Assembly (NCBI GenBank): GCA_001600415.1
Contig: BCJX01000004.1
Span: forward strand, 1,135,689 to 1,199,688
Source: Pascua guehoae
Taxonomy: Eukaryota; Basidiomycota; Tremellomycetes; Trichosporonales; Trichosporonaceae
Length of the DNA: 64,000 nt
Reading direction: 5' to 3'
In this document: one piece after another, positions 1 through 10,818 of the stretch
Layout: each line of letters starts with the position of its first letter
Position numbering within the stretch: position 1 is the first letter of the stretch
Made by a program: the position numbers and the translations under genes
Notes under the pieces: generated by a model
What the model was told of the DNA's origin: nothing
The model's input: the letters and a program-made list of their open reading frames with translations, nothing else
Databases searched by the model: none

Positions 1-383
1 NNNNNNNNNNNNNNNNNNNNNNNNNNNNNNNNNNNNNNNNNNNNNNNNNNNNNNNNNNNNNNNNNNNNNNNNNNNNNNNNNNNNNNNNNNNNNNNNNNNN
101 NNNNNNNNNNNNNNNNNNNNNNNNNNNNNNNNNNNNNNNNNNNNNNNNNNNNNNNNNNNNNNNNNNNNNNNNNNNNNNNNNNNNNNNNNNNNNNNNNNNN
201 NNNNNNNNNNNNNNNNNNNNNNNNNNNNNNNNNNNNNNNNNNNNNNNNNNNNNNNNNNNNNNNNNNNNNNNNNNNNNNNNNNNNNNNNNNNNNNNNNNNN
301 NNNNNNNNNNNNNNNNNNNNNNNNNNNNNNNNNNNNNNNNNNNNNNNNNNNNNNNNNNNNNNNNNNNNNNNNNNNNNNNNNNN
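1..383. other. Assembly gap (Ns)
   Basis: Unbroken run of N. The left edge of the window is therefore an unresolved gap, and anything 5' of position 384 is unknown. Confidence 0.99.
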
Positions 384-2453
384 AAGAGGCGGAGGGTGAG
401 GGAGAAGGAGGAAGAAAGGGGGCCCGCGGGCGCCGCGGCGGAGAGAGAGGGGAGAGGGGGGGGAGGGGGTTAGGGACAGAGAGGGGGATGGGGAGAGATA
501 GGGAGAGAGGGAGCGAGACGCAGAGAGAGGGAGCGAGACACAGAGCGAGGATAATTCAAGAACGGGCGAGCAAGTCCAGCGGCAACAACGGCCAGATCGA
601 ACCTCTTGCCCATCCTCTCGTTCCCAAGTTATGCCCACTTGCACACACACACACACACACACACACGCGCGCGACTCACAACCGCAATCGGCCGCGACGA
701 AGTATGCACCATCCTAGCGTCCAAGTCGGCTGTATACGCCAGTAATGCAACGATGCCAAAAAAAAGGTGAACAAGTGTAAAAGGACGAGGTGAGGCAGGA
801 TGGGTGCGGATCTCTCCTGCCCACCACGGACTATTATACGACTACTTATACGACCCCAACCTCCCTCACAAGCTGCACGAGCACGGGGGGGGGTGTTATC
901 GGTGTCGCATGACTTGCTCGGTGATCGGTGGGCCCCGTGGGCCCGGGTGGTGACGTCAGATACCCCGGCCGCGGGTCTGGCCGGCGGGGCGGGTGGCAAG
1001 TGCTCTGGCTGCTCTGGCTGCTTGTGGTCTTTGAATGGGTGGCAATTGGTGGCTACTGGTGACTATCCTCCGTGTCGGGATCGTTGCGGACGCGGACGGT
1101 GGACGTGTGTGGACGTGGCCCGTGTCTGTCCGCTACGGGTGTTGGGGGACGGCCGCGGGGGGGCGTGGACTGGTGGCCTGGGGGGGTATCGTTGTTGGTT
1201 TTGAGACGCTGCCGCGCTTTCCTTGTGGCTTTCTGGATGGTATTCGTCGATTTGCATTTGTCTCTTCCCGACATGCTCACTCGACATGGCGGATTCTCGG
1301 CATGCTGAATTCTCGACATGTTGCTCTCGAGATGAATTCTCGACATGTTGCTCTCGAGATCATCGTGCTCTCGAGATGAATTCTCGACATGTTGCTCTCG
1401 AGATCATCGTGCTCTCGAGCTCATCTTGCCCTCCTTGGCCTCTCCAGCTTGTTCTCGATATTGCTGTGCTCTGGATACCCTGCTGATTTCTCCCTATCTG
1501 TACTCTAGACATCTGCTCTGGACATTTGCCCTGGGCATCTTGCTCTCCTCTTGCTCTCCTCTTGCTCTCCTCTTGCTCTCCTCTTGCTCTCATCTTGCTC
1601 TCATCTTGCTCTCCTCTTGCTCTCCTCTTGCTCTCCTCTTGCTCTCATCTTGCTCTCCTCTTGCTCTCCTCTTGCTCTCCTCTTGCTCTCCTCTTGCTCT
1701 CCTCTTGCTCTCCTCTTGCTCTCATCTTGCTCTCATCCCCTCGCCCCCGACCCCTCGCTGTCGGCCCTCGCTCGCAACCCCTCACTCTCGACTACTCTCG
1801 ACCCCTCGCTGTCGGGATCTCAACCCCTCACTCTCAACTACTCTCAAACAACCCTCTCGACCCGCTCGACCCGCTCGAGACGCAAACGTGCTGTGGATAT
1901 GCATTAGATGGCTATGCGGGTCAATGATGGTTGGTGTGGGTGTTCCGAGTCGTGAGCCACGGCGACTACTGTACAGACACTATACGGAGACTGGCTTCTA
2001 GTGGGATCGTTCCGCTCTGGACCGCGTGTGCGTGTGCGTGTGCGTGTGCGTGTGCGTGTGCGTGTGCGTGTGCGTGTGCGTGTGCGTGCGCGTGCGCGAA
2101 CGCGGATACGGGTAGTGTTGGTCCAGAGCATTGGAACGTTTTGATTAGGGTTGGGGGAGGTCGAGACAATGTAATGCAGGTATTCGCGCATGGCGATCGC
2201 AGCCATCAAGTTGAGATGGTCAAGACCGGTGCACACTCGACATCATTAAGCGGGAGGCCCGCAGTATCATCTCAACGTCGGGATGGCGGGGGTGACGGAT
2301 AGTGTACAGTCGACGACGACGAGATTACCCGCGGACACGGTAGAGGACGCGTGCTTGGCGGGATCGCAGCGCTGCTCTCCAACGGCCAACGGGAGCCTCC
2401 AATGCGAGTCCGCAACACGCAACCGACTCGACAGCACTCGATACTTCGACACC
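384..2453. repeat. Gene-free repeat-rich left flank
   Basis: No convincing gene. It starts with a purine-rich GA/GGGA tract (about 384-540), followed by an AC dinucleotide run at about 642-665. A roughly 50-nt minisatellite built on gaattctcgacatgttgctc lies at about 1305-1420. An 11-nt tandem repeat (cttgctctcct and close variants, about 17 copies) fills 1545-1735, and a GTGCGT hexamer run fills about 2024-2098. Open frames here are long only because the repeats lack stop codons; they give low-complexity proteins such as Leu-Ser-Cys strings. Confidence 0.85.
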
Positions 2454-5015
2454 CTACGCGCGCCCAGCGGGCTCTGGCGCTTTGTAGCGCTCCACGTCTT
2501 CGGGTGCGTGGCACTGAGTGTCGTCGCACTCGGTGTCGTTTAACGAATCGTCGGCGGCTGCCGAGTCGCGCCCTCCCAAGTCGCGCCCTCCAGCGTCGCG
2601 GCCTCCAGCATCTCGGCCTGCCGAGTCGCGTCCTCCTGCTTCGCGTCCCTGGGCCATATCCCGGCCCATGAGCGTCCGCAACCGGACCATTTCGTCGCGG
2701 TACCGCGTCATGAGACGGTCAATGTAGCCGCCGGCGGGGAACGGCTTCTTCCACTGGTTGTGCAGGTGGATGGTAAAGACGTTGCCGATGCGCTCCTCGA
2801 GCATCTCCTTGCCCGAGCGTCCGACCTCGCCGCGGCCGTCCCACGCGCGCCCGCCCCAGATGGACGGGTCGGGCTTGAACGGGTCCGGGAACCGAATGTC
2901 GGTGCGGCAGTTGCGGGGGTCGGAAAAGCACCACGGCAAGACACCAAAGGGCTCAATGTGCGCGGCGATCAGGCGGCGGTGGAGCTTGGCGTACAGGTGC
3001 GACCCCCACGTGACGCTGCCGGGTTGGGGGAGCGGGGACGAGGCCATGATGTGGAACGCCTCGCAGAGGTAAGGCGAGTGCTTGAAAAAGTGCATGAGTG
3101 CGCCGTTGAGCGCATAGTATGGTTTGTCTGCGGGGTCAGTCGTGTCCGCGTCGTCTTCGCTCACCATAACAGTCCCACTGTGTGACCCACTCGGACTCTG
3201 CGAGGGGATGGAGGTCACGTGTGAGAATCATGTCCATGTCGACCCACAGGCCGCCGTGGTGCCAGAGGACGAGGAGGCGGAGCGCGTCGCCGTCGACCCA
3301 GCCCCTCTTGTCATAGAGGCCGTTGCGGTCCATTTTGCTCAGCAGGCCGTCCAGGTCGGTACCGCGCGTGAGGCCGCCCATGTCGACCTGGCGCACCTCG
3401 ATGTGGTCCTTCCACTCTGTGATGAATGGCTTGACATACTCGTTGGTCGCGAGCGTGTCTGCGCCATTGGACCAGAGGATGAGCTTGGAGTGGGACAGCG
3501 CCTGGGTCGCGAGGTACGAGATGAGCGTCGCTGCCTGGCGCTCGCCAAAGGGCGTCAGGTCGGAGCGCCAGTACGTGTGGTACAGGAGCGGCTCGAGGGG
3601 TTCGTCGTCGTACTGCCGGATCGTCGACGCATAGTCGTAGCAGCTCATCCCGCGCCGCAGCGACAGCCCCGGCGATAACATGTGTCGCCGTCCCGCGCGG
3701 TGCTTGGTCATGTTGTACTGCGGGGTAATGTGCGGCGGCGCAAAGCAGCCCTTGAGCGGGGCAATCTGGTCAAACTCTTGCCGCACCCAGGTGCGGGAAA
3801 AGATGGAAAACTCGACCTGGACCTCGTACGTCTTGAAGAAGAAGAAGACCACCAACAAGGCCACCGCAGCGACCACGCCCAGGAGCGGGAGTGTCCTCCG
3901 CCGCAAGCCGCGATGTCCCGCACCGCCGGCAACGACGTGCCAGAGCCACTTGCCCCACCCGGCAGACTGTCGCCGCCGCCGGTTGAAGGGGAGGTACGAG
4001 AACGACCCTGCCCGCGTGCGCAGCCGCTTCTTCTTGCCGCCCCCGAGCACGTTCATGACCACTGGCGTCGCCGGCGGGTTGGCATAGTATGTCCCTGCGC
4101 CTTCGTCTTCCTCTTCGTCTTCGTCGATAGTGAGCGGCGACGGCGACGGCGACGCTCGTAGCTTGTTGCGTGTATTCCACTCGGTACCGTCGCTCGCCTT
4201 GGACGGCAGCGGCAGCGACGCGACGCCTCGGCCCTCGGCGGTCGGCGGCGAGTACGGCGGCGCAGCGCCCCCTAGCGACGTCGACGTATAGTACCCAGGT
4301 GCAGGGGCGCCTAGATCCACGGGCGACTGCAGCGAGAGCGACCCCCGTCGTCGGAGGCGGGACGGCGATGCCATGCCTGATGGAGATGACGCAAAGCTAG
4401 ACGAGTACCGTCGGTCGTCGTCGCTCGTCTTGCCAATGTGCCGTGTAGACACTCGGAGGTCGGTGGGCCTACGCGTCGAGGGGCCGGCGTTTGCACTCGA
4501 CGAGTTGGTGTCGTGCGGCGTTGTGGACGACGATCGCGGTCTGGGAGACAAAGTGTCAGCACACAACAGTCGGGGCGGGGCGATAAGGGCGAGGCCAGAG
4601 GGGGGCTGCAAATGTCCTCGCAACGTGTGAACTATTCTCGATCCTGGTCGTTGTGCGCGGTGGTGGCTTGCGTGCATGGACTGTATGCACTGACCAGTGC
4701 ATGTTGACCCATTGGTCAAGCACAGCCAGAGCAGGCCAGCAGAGTGAGCAGAGCATGCAGAGCATGTTTGCGGAGCACATGGCGCGTGGCGCTCACTGCG
4801 CACCGTACCACGTACCACGTACGACCACACCCATGTTTCGAAATGGTCATTGCCACCCATGTGTCCACAGATACACAGCCCACAGCCCACACACGCCAAA
4901 ATTCCACACGCCGCACCACGTACCGCGTACAGCGCACCGCCTCCGGACAAAAGTTGACCCGCACATCTCGCATCGACGCTACTCACCGTGGCCTTTCCAT
5001 TGGCGAGTCGTCCAT
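2454..5015 (-). CDS. DXD glycosyltransferase, GT32 / alpha-1,4-glycosyltransferase type
   Basis: Proposed exons on the minus strand are 5015-4987, 4540-3165 and 3127-2454, giving 692 residues. The 37-nt intron 3128-3164 and the 446-nt intron 4541-4986 keep frame, with CTGAC branch points. A Ser/Pro-rich cytosolic part is followed by one hydrophobic segment near residues 227-245 (LPLLGVVAAVALLVVFFFF), which suggests a type II Golgi membrane protein. The catalytic motif GGLWVDMDMILTRDL near residue 440 is the DXD nucleotide-sugar/Mn site of GT32-like sugar-binding enzymes. FTIHLHNQWKK near the C-terminus resembles the Gb3-synthase-like alpha-1,4-transferase domain. Sugar and acceptor cannot be told; cell-wall or capsule glycans or glycolipids are possible. 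The C-terminus carries a GGRD-type repeat. The first exon codes only nine residues (MDDSPMERP) plus two bases, so the start is less certain; an unspliced in-frame ATG lies at 5040. Confidence 0.8.
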
Positions 5016-6738
5016 GGTGTCGGTCGGCCTCGTGGTGCAACTAGCGGTCCGAGTGGTAACGGTCGAGACGTGAGAACAAGGACATGGATACCAAGAGAGT
5101 CGGCGGCGGTGGGTGGGTAAATGGGCAGTTGGGCAGATGGGCAGTGCAGTGCAATTGCGCAGGCAACGAGGTTTGTCTTGGCCATTACGTTAGTGTCATT
5201 GCTGTTCCATCCGCCGTCTCATGTTGCCATGCCGTCCGTTGCCGCGCCAGAACTTTTATTACCGACTTATCAGGTCCGTACTAGCCCGATGGCCGTTGCC
5301 TGAAACTCGAGCAGCCCCTGGTCACTACTACTACTGTCACTGGGGGACAAACGTGCTCTGGACCGAGCCCAGCGGAGCAACTACCAGCAGCTAGCAGCCT
5401 GCAGCTGGGAGCACCAGAGGGCTCGCATTTTGTTGGCCTGTCGCCCATTGGGGGACTTTTGATAGCATCGGCGTCCTGCAGGCATAGAAGCTCACTCCGA
5501 GACTCGAGCTCGGTTACTATAGGCACCATTTGCCCACAAGCCAGGACCAAGACATGCGCACGATGGCACAACAGCCAGGTCAAGGGTGGGGGAGCCAAGA
5601 TGAACGCTGTGGCGCAGTTGGCGTCGTGGTCAGTCATCAATGGCCAGTGGCGCAGCGACAAAAAGTGGAGGTAGAGCTCGTAGAGTCGAGTCGTCGCTCG
5701 TCACGTGGTTTTGATGCCGTTTGGTAGCACCATGCACCACCCTTTGTCACTGGCCCACTGGCCCACCGTACAGCCACAGCTTGATCCTTGTGGTGGTAGA
5801 CACAGAGTAATGCCATGCAGCGCACCTACCCACTACACTTTGCACAAAGGTTATAGAACAAACAAGGCCCATTCTTGTTCACGTGCGTGCACTGTCACCA
5901 ACGAATGCACCACCGCGCAGAAGACGCCCCACTTCTGAAATCAAGCGCAAGACCAGAAACCCCACAACAGAGGCACCTTTACGCGCGCGTGCCACAAGCG
6001 GGGTTACTGGCCTTTTTGCCGAGTGCGAGGCGCGCGAGGTCCGAGGTCAGGACGGGGGAGGGGGGAGGGAACGAGGCGTAGGGGCCGTGCTTGCCGGGAG
6101 TGGTCTCGGCTGTTTCTCCCTTGTCTGCGCGCTTGCCACGCCTTGCCACAAGACCGCGTCAGCCAATGTTAATGCCGGGTGGAATACGGCAGCGCGGCAC
6201 GCTGGTTGGCCAGCCATGGCCCAGCGGGGGCCCATGCTTTTTGGGTATGGCCGGTGTGGACCGGGTGCGTGCCAGTGACGTGTGTTATTCCAACAAGTTC
6301 CGCCGTTCCGTCACAGGGACCAAACCCCCCCCCCCCCCCAACCAATGATCAAGATCCAACAGGGGTCAACACCCAGCAACCTCGAGCTAACAGCCAGCCA
6401 GCCAGCTGCAGCCAGCCAGCATCCAGCCCAGCCCAGCCCAGCGAACCAACAGCTGACCACAAGAGTACCAGGCCCACCCACCCAGCTAGCTAGCTTCAAG
6501 CCAGTCGACGCACCACCCCCTCCCACCCACCCACCGGTACTAGAACGGCCGTTCTGGGCACTGCCTGCACCCAGCGTGTTGCCCCAACATCTCAACTTCT
6601 TTCTTTATACCAGTCTTTGCCGCCACCGTCACCACACTTCTTCCTGTTTACTTTTGCCTCCCCACCCCACCTGCACATATGTAAGTCACATAGCATTCAC
6701 CCTCGTCGTCTTGTTCTTCTTGCCTCCTTTAGCTCACC
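5016..6738. other. Intergenic, divergent promoter region
   Basis: Lies between the glycosyltransferase (-) and porin (+) genes and presumably holds both promoters. I see no coding signal, RNA gene or long repeat. There is a C homopolymer at about 6326-6339 and a run of CAGC/CCAGC repeats at 6395-6440. A pyrimidine-rich leader precedes the porin ATG. Confidence 0.6.
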
Positions 6739-8097
6739 ATGTCTGCAGCCACCATGCCCCAGCCCGTTCCCCCCTCCTGGAAGGTAAGTGGGCGGCGCGC
6801 AGCTTGCCAGCCGCGCATCTCGCCGCGTTTGTTACATCCTCGGGTGCTAACACGCGCTTTAGGACCTCGGCAAGTCGTCGTCCGACCTCCTCCTCAAGGA
6901 CTACCCCATCCACGGCACCTCGCTCGAGGTCAAGACCCTCACCCCTTCCAACGTCACCTTCAAGGTTGCCGGCACCCGCGACTCCAAGTCGAACGCCATC
7001 AACGGTGACATTGAGGGCAAGTACGTCGACTTCAAGAACGGCCTTACCGTGACCCAGGTATGTATTTTGCACCTGTAGCTGTGGTGGTGGTGGGCGTACA
7101 GTACTCCGTTGGATGGCTTGCATCGCGCGCGTCCGGGAGAGACGCGCAACCCACGTTTGCTCGGTCTGGTTGGGGCGGGGCCGCTAGAAACGCCGGACCC
7201 AACCGAAAGCTCCGTGTGGCCGATCGTCATTCGTCGCCATCGGCCCACCATGGGTACCACTGGCAACCCATGAGGCACTGATGCCTTCGGAGCACCACCA
7301 CCACCACCACCACTACCCACGCTCACTGAAAGAGAGCAGCCCCATACTAACGTGCACAGGCTTGGACCACCACCAACCTTCTCCGCACCCAGGTTGAGCT
7401 CGAGAACCAGATTGCCAAGGGCCTCAAGCTCGACCTCGCGACCACCCTCAACCCCGCCAAGGCCTCCAAGGCTGCCATCCTTACTGCCGTCTACAAGCAG
7501 CCTTCGGTCCACACCCGCGCGACCGCCGACCTCTTCAAGGTGAGTGGGCGAGCGCCACGCCGCAGCGGCGGCTGCTGATTGGTCGACCCGTCCCTGTTTT
7601 CTCCTCCCCATGTGCTGACATCCCAGGGCCCCACCTTCACCGCTGACGCCGTTGTCGGCCACGACGGTTTCCTTGTCGGTGCCGAGGCTTCGTACGACGT
7701 CCAGGCCAGCGAGGTCACCCGCTACGCCGCCGCCCTCGGCTACTCGGCCCCCGAGTACGCCGTCACCCTCCACGCCCTTGGCAAGTTCTCGACCTTTGCC
7801 GCCTCGTACTACCACAAGGTCTCGAAGGACGTCGAGGCCGGCGCCAAGGCCGTCTACGACACCAAGTCGACCACCGGCGGTGTCTCCCTCGAGGTCGGCG
7901 CCAAGGCTTACCTTGACAACGCCGCCTTTGTCAAGGCCAAGATCAACAACGCTGGTGTCCTCGTCCTCGGCTACACCCAGGCCCTCCGCCCCGGCGTCAA
8001 GGCCGCCTTCGGCCTTGCCCTCGACACCACCAAGCTCAACGACACTGCCGGCACCGCCGCCCACAAGGTCGGCGCCTCGTTCACCTTCAACTCGTAA
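6739..8097 (+). CDS. POR1: Mitochondrial outer membrane porin (VDAC)
   Basis: Exons 6739-6783, 6863-7057, 7360-7539 and 7627-8097 encode 296 residues, the normal size for fungal VDAC. It is a 19-strand beta-barrel in the mitochondrial outer membrane passing ATP, ADP and metabolites. The start MSAATMPQPVPPSWKDLGK fits the family pattern of a short N-terminal helix followed by a Pro-Pro-x-[FWY]-x-D-[LI]-GK-like segment. DLLLKDYPIHGTSLEVKT and later KVGASFTFNS match the N- and C-terminal eukaryotic porin signatures. All donors are GTRNGT-type and all introns are phase 0. The 302-nt second intron is longer than most in this window. Codon use is strongly C-ending, as expected for a highly expressed gene. 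No anomaly. Confidence 0.96.
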
Positions 8098-8720
8098 TTG
8101 TAGTGTTGCAGGGAGCTGGAAGCAGATCATGGAAAATGCAGTGGTTGGCACCTACGGTTTGGGCTGGGGGGTGAAGAGCGGGGCATGTGACGAGGAAGAG
8201 GGGCATTGAGGCATAGGACCGCTCAACGGCATGAGCGACAGGAAGAGTGCTGGTAGCTGGGGTAACGAGGTGGACGAGTTCCAGTACGAGGCGTGGTCGA
8301 AACCAGTGCCCTCCGGGTTTGCCCCATTCATTCCAATGCCCACTCCTGCGCCCCAGGGACAACAGACTTGGGTGTGGGTGCATGCGTGTGGAGCACTTCA
8401 GTGTGCGTGAGAGAGATTTGCCTTTTGCTGGAAGCGATCCCGCCAACTTGCGAGCTTGGATGCAGGGTGGGCATGGGTAGCGGATGTTGAATGGCGCGTT
8501 GGGGATGGCCAATGGCGCGCGGCGCGTCCGGGTGCAGGTGACGTGCCGAGTTGCCACGAGGGCCCACATGGCGAGCCGCGAACGGGATCAATTCACCGTT
8601 GCCACCAGCTCCCCGCGAGGCAGGTTAACATGAATGAACTTGTTTTAACAACCTCTGCACAGCAACCACGACCCCATTTCTTCCCCATCTCCCCATCCAT
8701 CCACATCCACATCCACCATC
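8098..8720. other. Intergenic between porin and SR-protein gene
   Basis: Porin 3' region followed by the promoter of the RNPS1-like gene. No coding or RNA feature recognised. A C/CA-rich leader (ccatccacatccacatcc) sits directly before the next ATG. Confidence 0.5.
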
Positions 8721-10085
8721 ATGGCCGAACGCGGTCGCTCCAGGTCACCCAAGCCTCTCACACCTTCCCCGCGCCGCAGCGATGTCTCAATGTCACCAGT
8801 GCGCAACGGCGCAGACGCGCCGGGCTCGGCCTACCGCGTCGTCGTCGTGCAGGGCCTGAGCAAGAATGTGCTCCCAGCGCACCTCGAGGAGATCTTTGGC
8901 GAGTACGGACGCGTCACTGGTCTCGACCTTCCGGTGTTTAAAGTTTGTGAGTGGAATGACGAGGTCGGCCGGGAGTCAGACGCGCCGTGAGGTTGCTTGG
9001 TGGAGGCGGTGCGTGGTCCCTCGTGCTGCGAAGCACGTTGCGTCCGCTCGGCTTCGATGCTTCGGGACTGGGTCGCCTATCCACGGATGCGCTGTGTTAT
9101 TATACCTCCAACCGGATTATACAATGCCCTCGACATGGACACGTACTGACGTTTCCCAGCCGGCCTCAACCGTGGCAAGGCGGCCATCGAGTTCGCGTCC
9201 ACCGCGTCCGCGGATGACGCCGTGCGGTGCATGAACGGCGGCATTCTGGACGGATCTGTTCTCAAGGTGCAGGTGAGTATCCTTACTGCGTGACTGCAAC
9301 GCATGTTGTAGTTTCGACGGGCATCGCTTATGAACGCGACTAACGGACAGATCTCGGAGCACCCTCTCCCTGCACCACGGCCCCCTACGCCTCCTCCTCG
9401 CTCTCCACGTCGCCGGCCGGCGCATTCTCCTTCACCACAAAGGGGTTACTCGTCGTACCGCCCGCGATCACGTTCGCCGCCGCGCCGCCGGTTGCCCTCC
9501 CCCCGTCGTCAAAGGTCGCCGCCGTATGGCGCTCGCCGCCGCTCGCCTTCGCCACGCAACCGCTCACCCCCTCGTCGGCCGCCACCTGCGTACGGCCCGG
9601 GCGCGCGCGGCGGCGACCGTGGCGACCGCTTCCCCGACCGCTACCCTCCCGCCGGAGGTCGGTTTGACCGTGACCGCGCCGACCGTTACCCTCCTCCAGG
9701 TGCGGGCGGCCGGTTCCGTCCCCCCTCCCCGCCATTCCGAGGCGGCCGCCGCACGAGCCCAGACTACAACCGTGGCGCGCGCAGCAGGTCCCCACCGCCC
9801 CGTCGACGCAGCTACTCGCGCAGTCGCAGCCGCAGTCGGGACCCCCGGTCCCGGAGCCGCTCGCCCGTCGGACGCCGCCGCGGACGCTCCCCATCGCACT
9901 CCAGCGGCCGCTCTCGCAGCCCATTCAGTGACCGCAGCGGACGCGGGCCGACCCGCTCCCGATCACGCAGCATTGCGTCTCCCCCACCCCGCCGCACACC
10001 CAGCCCCCGCCAGAGGAGCGTGAGCATGCACTCGCGATCGGCGTCGCCGAGGCCGAGGAGCCCCACCCCGCCGCCCCGCCGCTAG
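8721..10085 (+). CDS. RNPS1-like SR-related RNA-binding protein
   Basis: Exons 8721-8946, 9160-9272 and 9351-10085 give 357 residues. A short RS-containing N-terminus is followed by one RRM (about residues 38-115). RNP2 is YRVVVVQGL, and RNP1 is the degenerate GKAAIEF. The rest is a long Arg/Ser/Pro-rich domain with many SRSRS, RSPPRR and SPSP repeats plus an RGG-like GGRFRPPSPPF region. This order (RRM then Pro-Arg-Ser tail) is that of RNPS1, an exon-junction/ASAP complex component acting in splicing and mRNA surveillance in the nucleus. The conserved double Pro after the RRM (HPLPAPRPPTPPP) also fits RNPS1. A canonical SR splicing factor is the main alternative. Confidence 0.85.
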
Positions 10086-10818
10086 ATAATTTGTACAAGC
10101 AATAAAAAACGGCGTACAGCCGATGATGAGATGCAGACGGTAGAAGCAGACTTTGTGGTGCATGCTGCTTCATCCATAGCCCCAGGCTGGCCATGGTACC
10201 CCCCCCCCCCCCAACTTCATTGCGCAGCATGTCGTATTGTGTGCATGTTGCCGGTGGAGAAGGTCCTGCATACAAGGTAAGACAGGTAATGGATGCATGC
10301 TGAGATCACTACTACGGTACTAAATACTTCATACAGACACCCGAAGCCGAGCGGAGTTCAGCCGCTGTCCGTGTGTTTCTTGTTTGATGATGACCTTCCT
10401 CGACGTCAATCTGTCACCTGCCTGGAAATGTCGCCCATCCATCGTCGGCTGATCTCTACTCTACTCTTTCTCAACTTCCCACTTGTTCATCCACAAATGA
10501 CGGTCCCACAACCTCAACCTCTAAAAATGTGCGTCTTCTACCTTCTCTTGCCGTTTACCGTATGCTTACCGCGCCTTCACCGACCCGGCCTCCTTGTCGA
10601 CCTGCAAACACCATCATTTCACCCGCTTGGCCTACAACATTTGCCATCGCCTTCCTCACTCGGCTCTCGTCCTTCTCTCTTCATCTCTGCATCTCACCTT
10701 AAATACGCCATCCACGTTCTCTAATATCCTTCTCCCCATCTCCCCAACCTCGACCCACCTGGCAACCCATCTTCACATTCACCTACCGTCCTCGATCCTC
10801 GACACGCACGACCTACAG
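10086..10818. other. Intergenic, includes unresolved 5' end of the CWF19L1 gene
   Basis: Contains a C homopolymer at about 10200-10212 and a pyrimidine-rich tract up to about 10800. The first coding exon of the downstream CWF19L1-like gene must lie here (it needs an ATG and a phase-2 donor), but several ATGs are possible and none could be chosen. Confidence 0.45.

Noticed and set aside
1290..1740. CRISPR-like array
   Set aside because: Units are contiguous tandem repeats without unique spacers, and the genome is fungal.
1345..2001. Long open frame rich in Leu, Ser and Cys in the left flank
   Set aside because: It follows the 11-nt tandem repeat in all three frames; the protein is a repeat artefact with no domain or splice structure.
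6901..8151. 416-codon minus-strand open frame over the porin gene
   Set aside because: Antisense to VDAC exons and crossing its introns.
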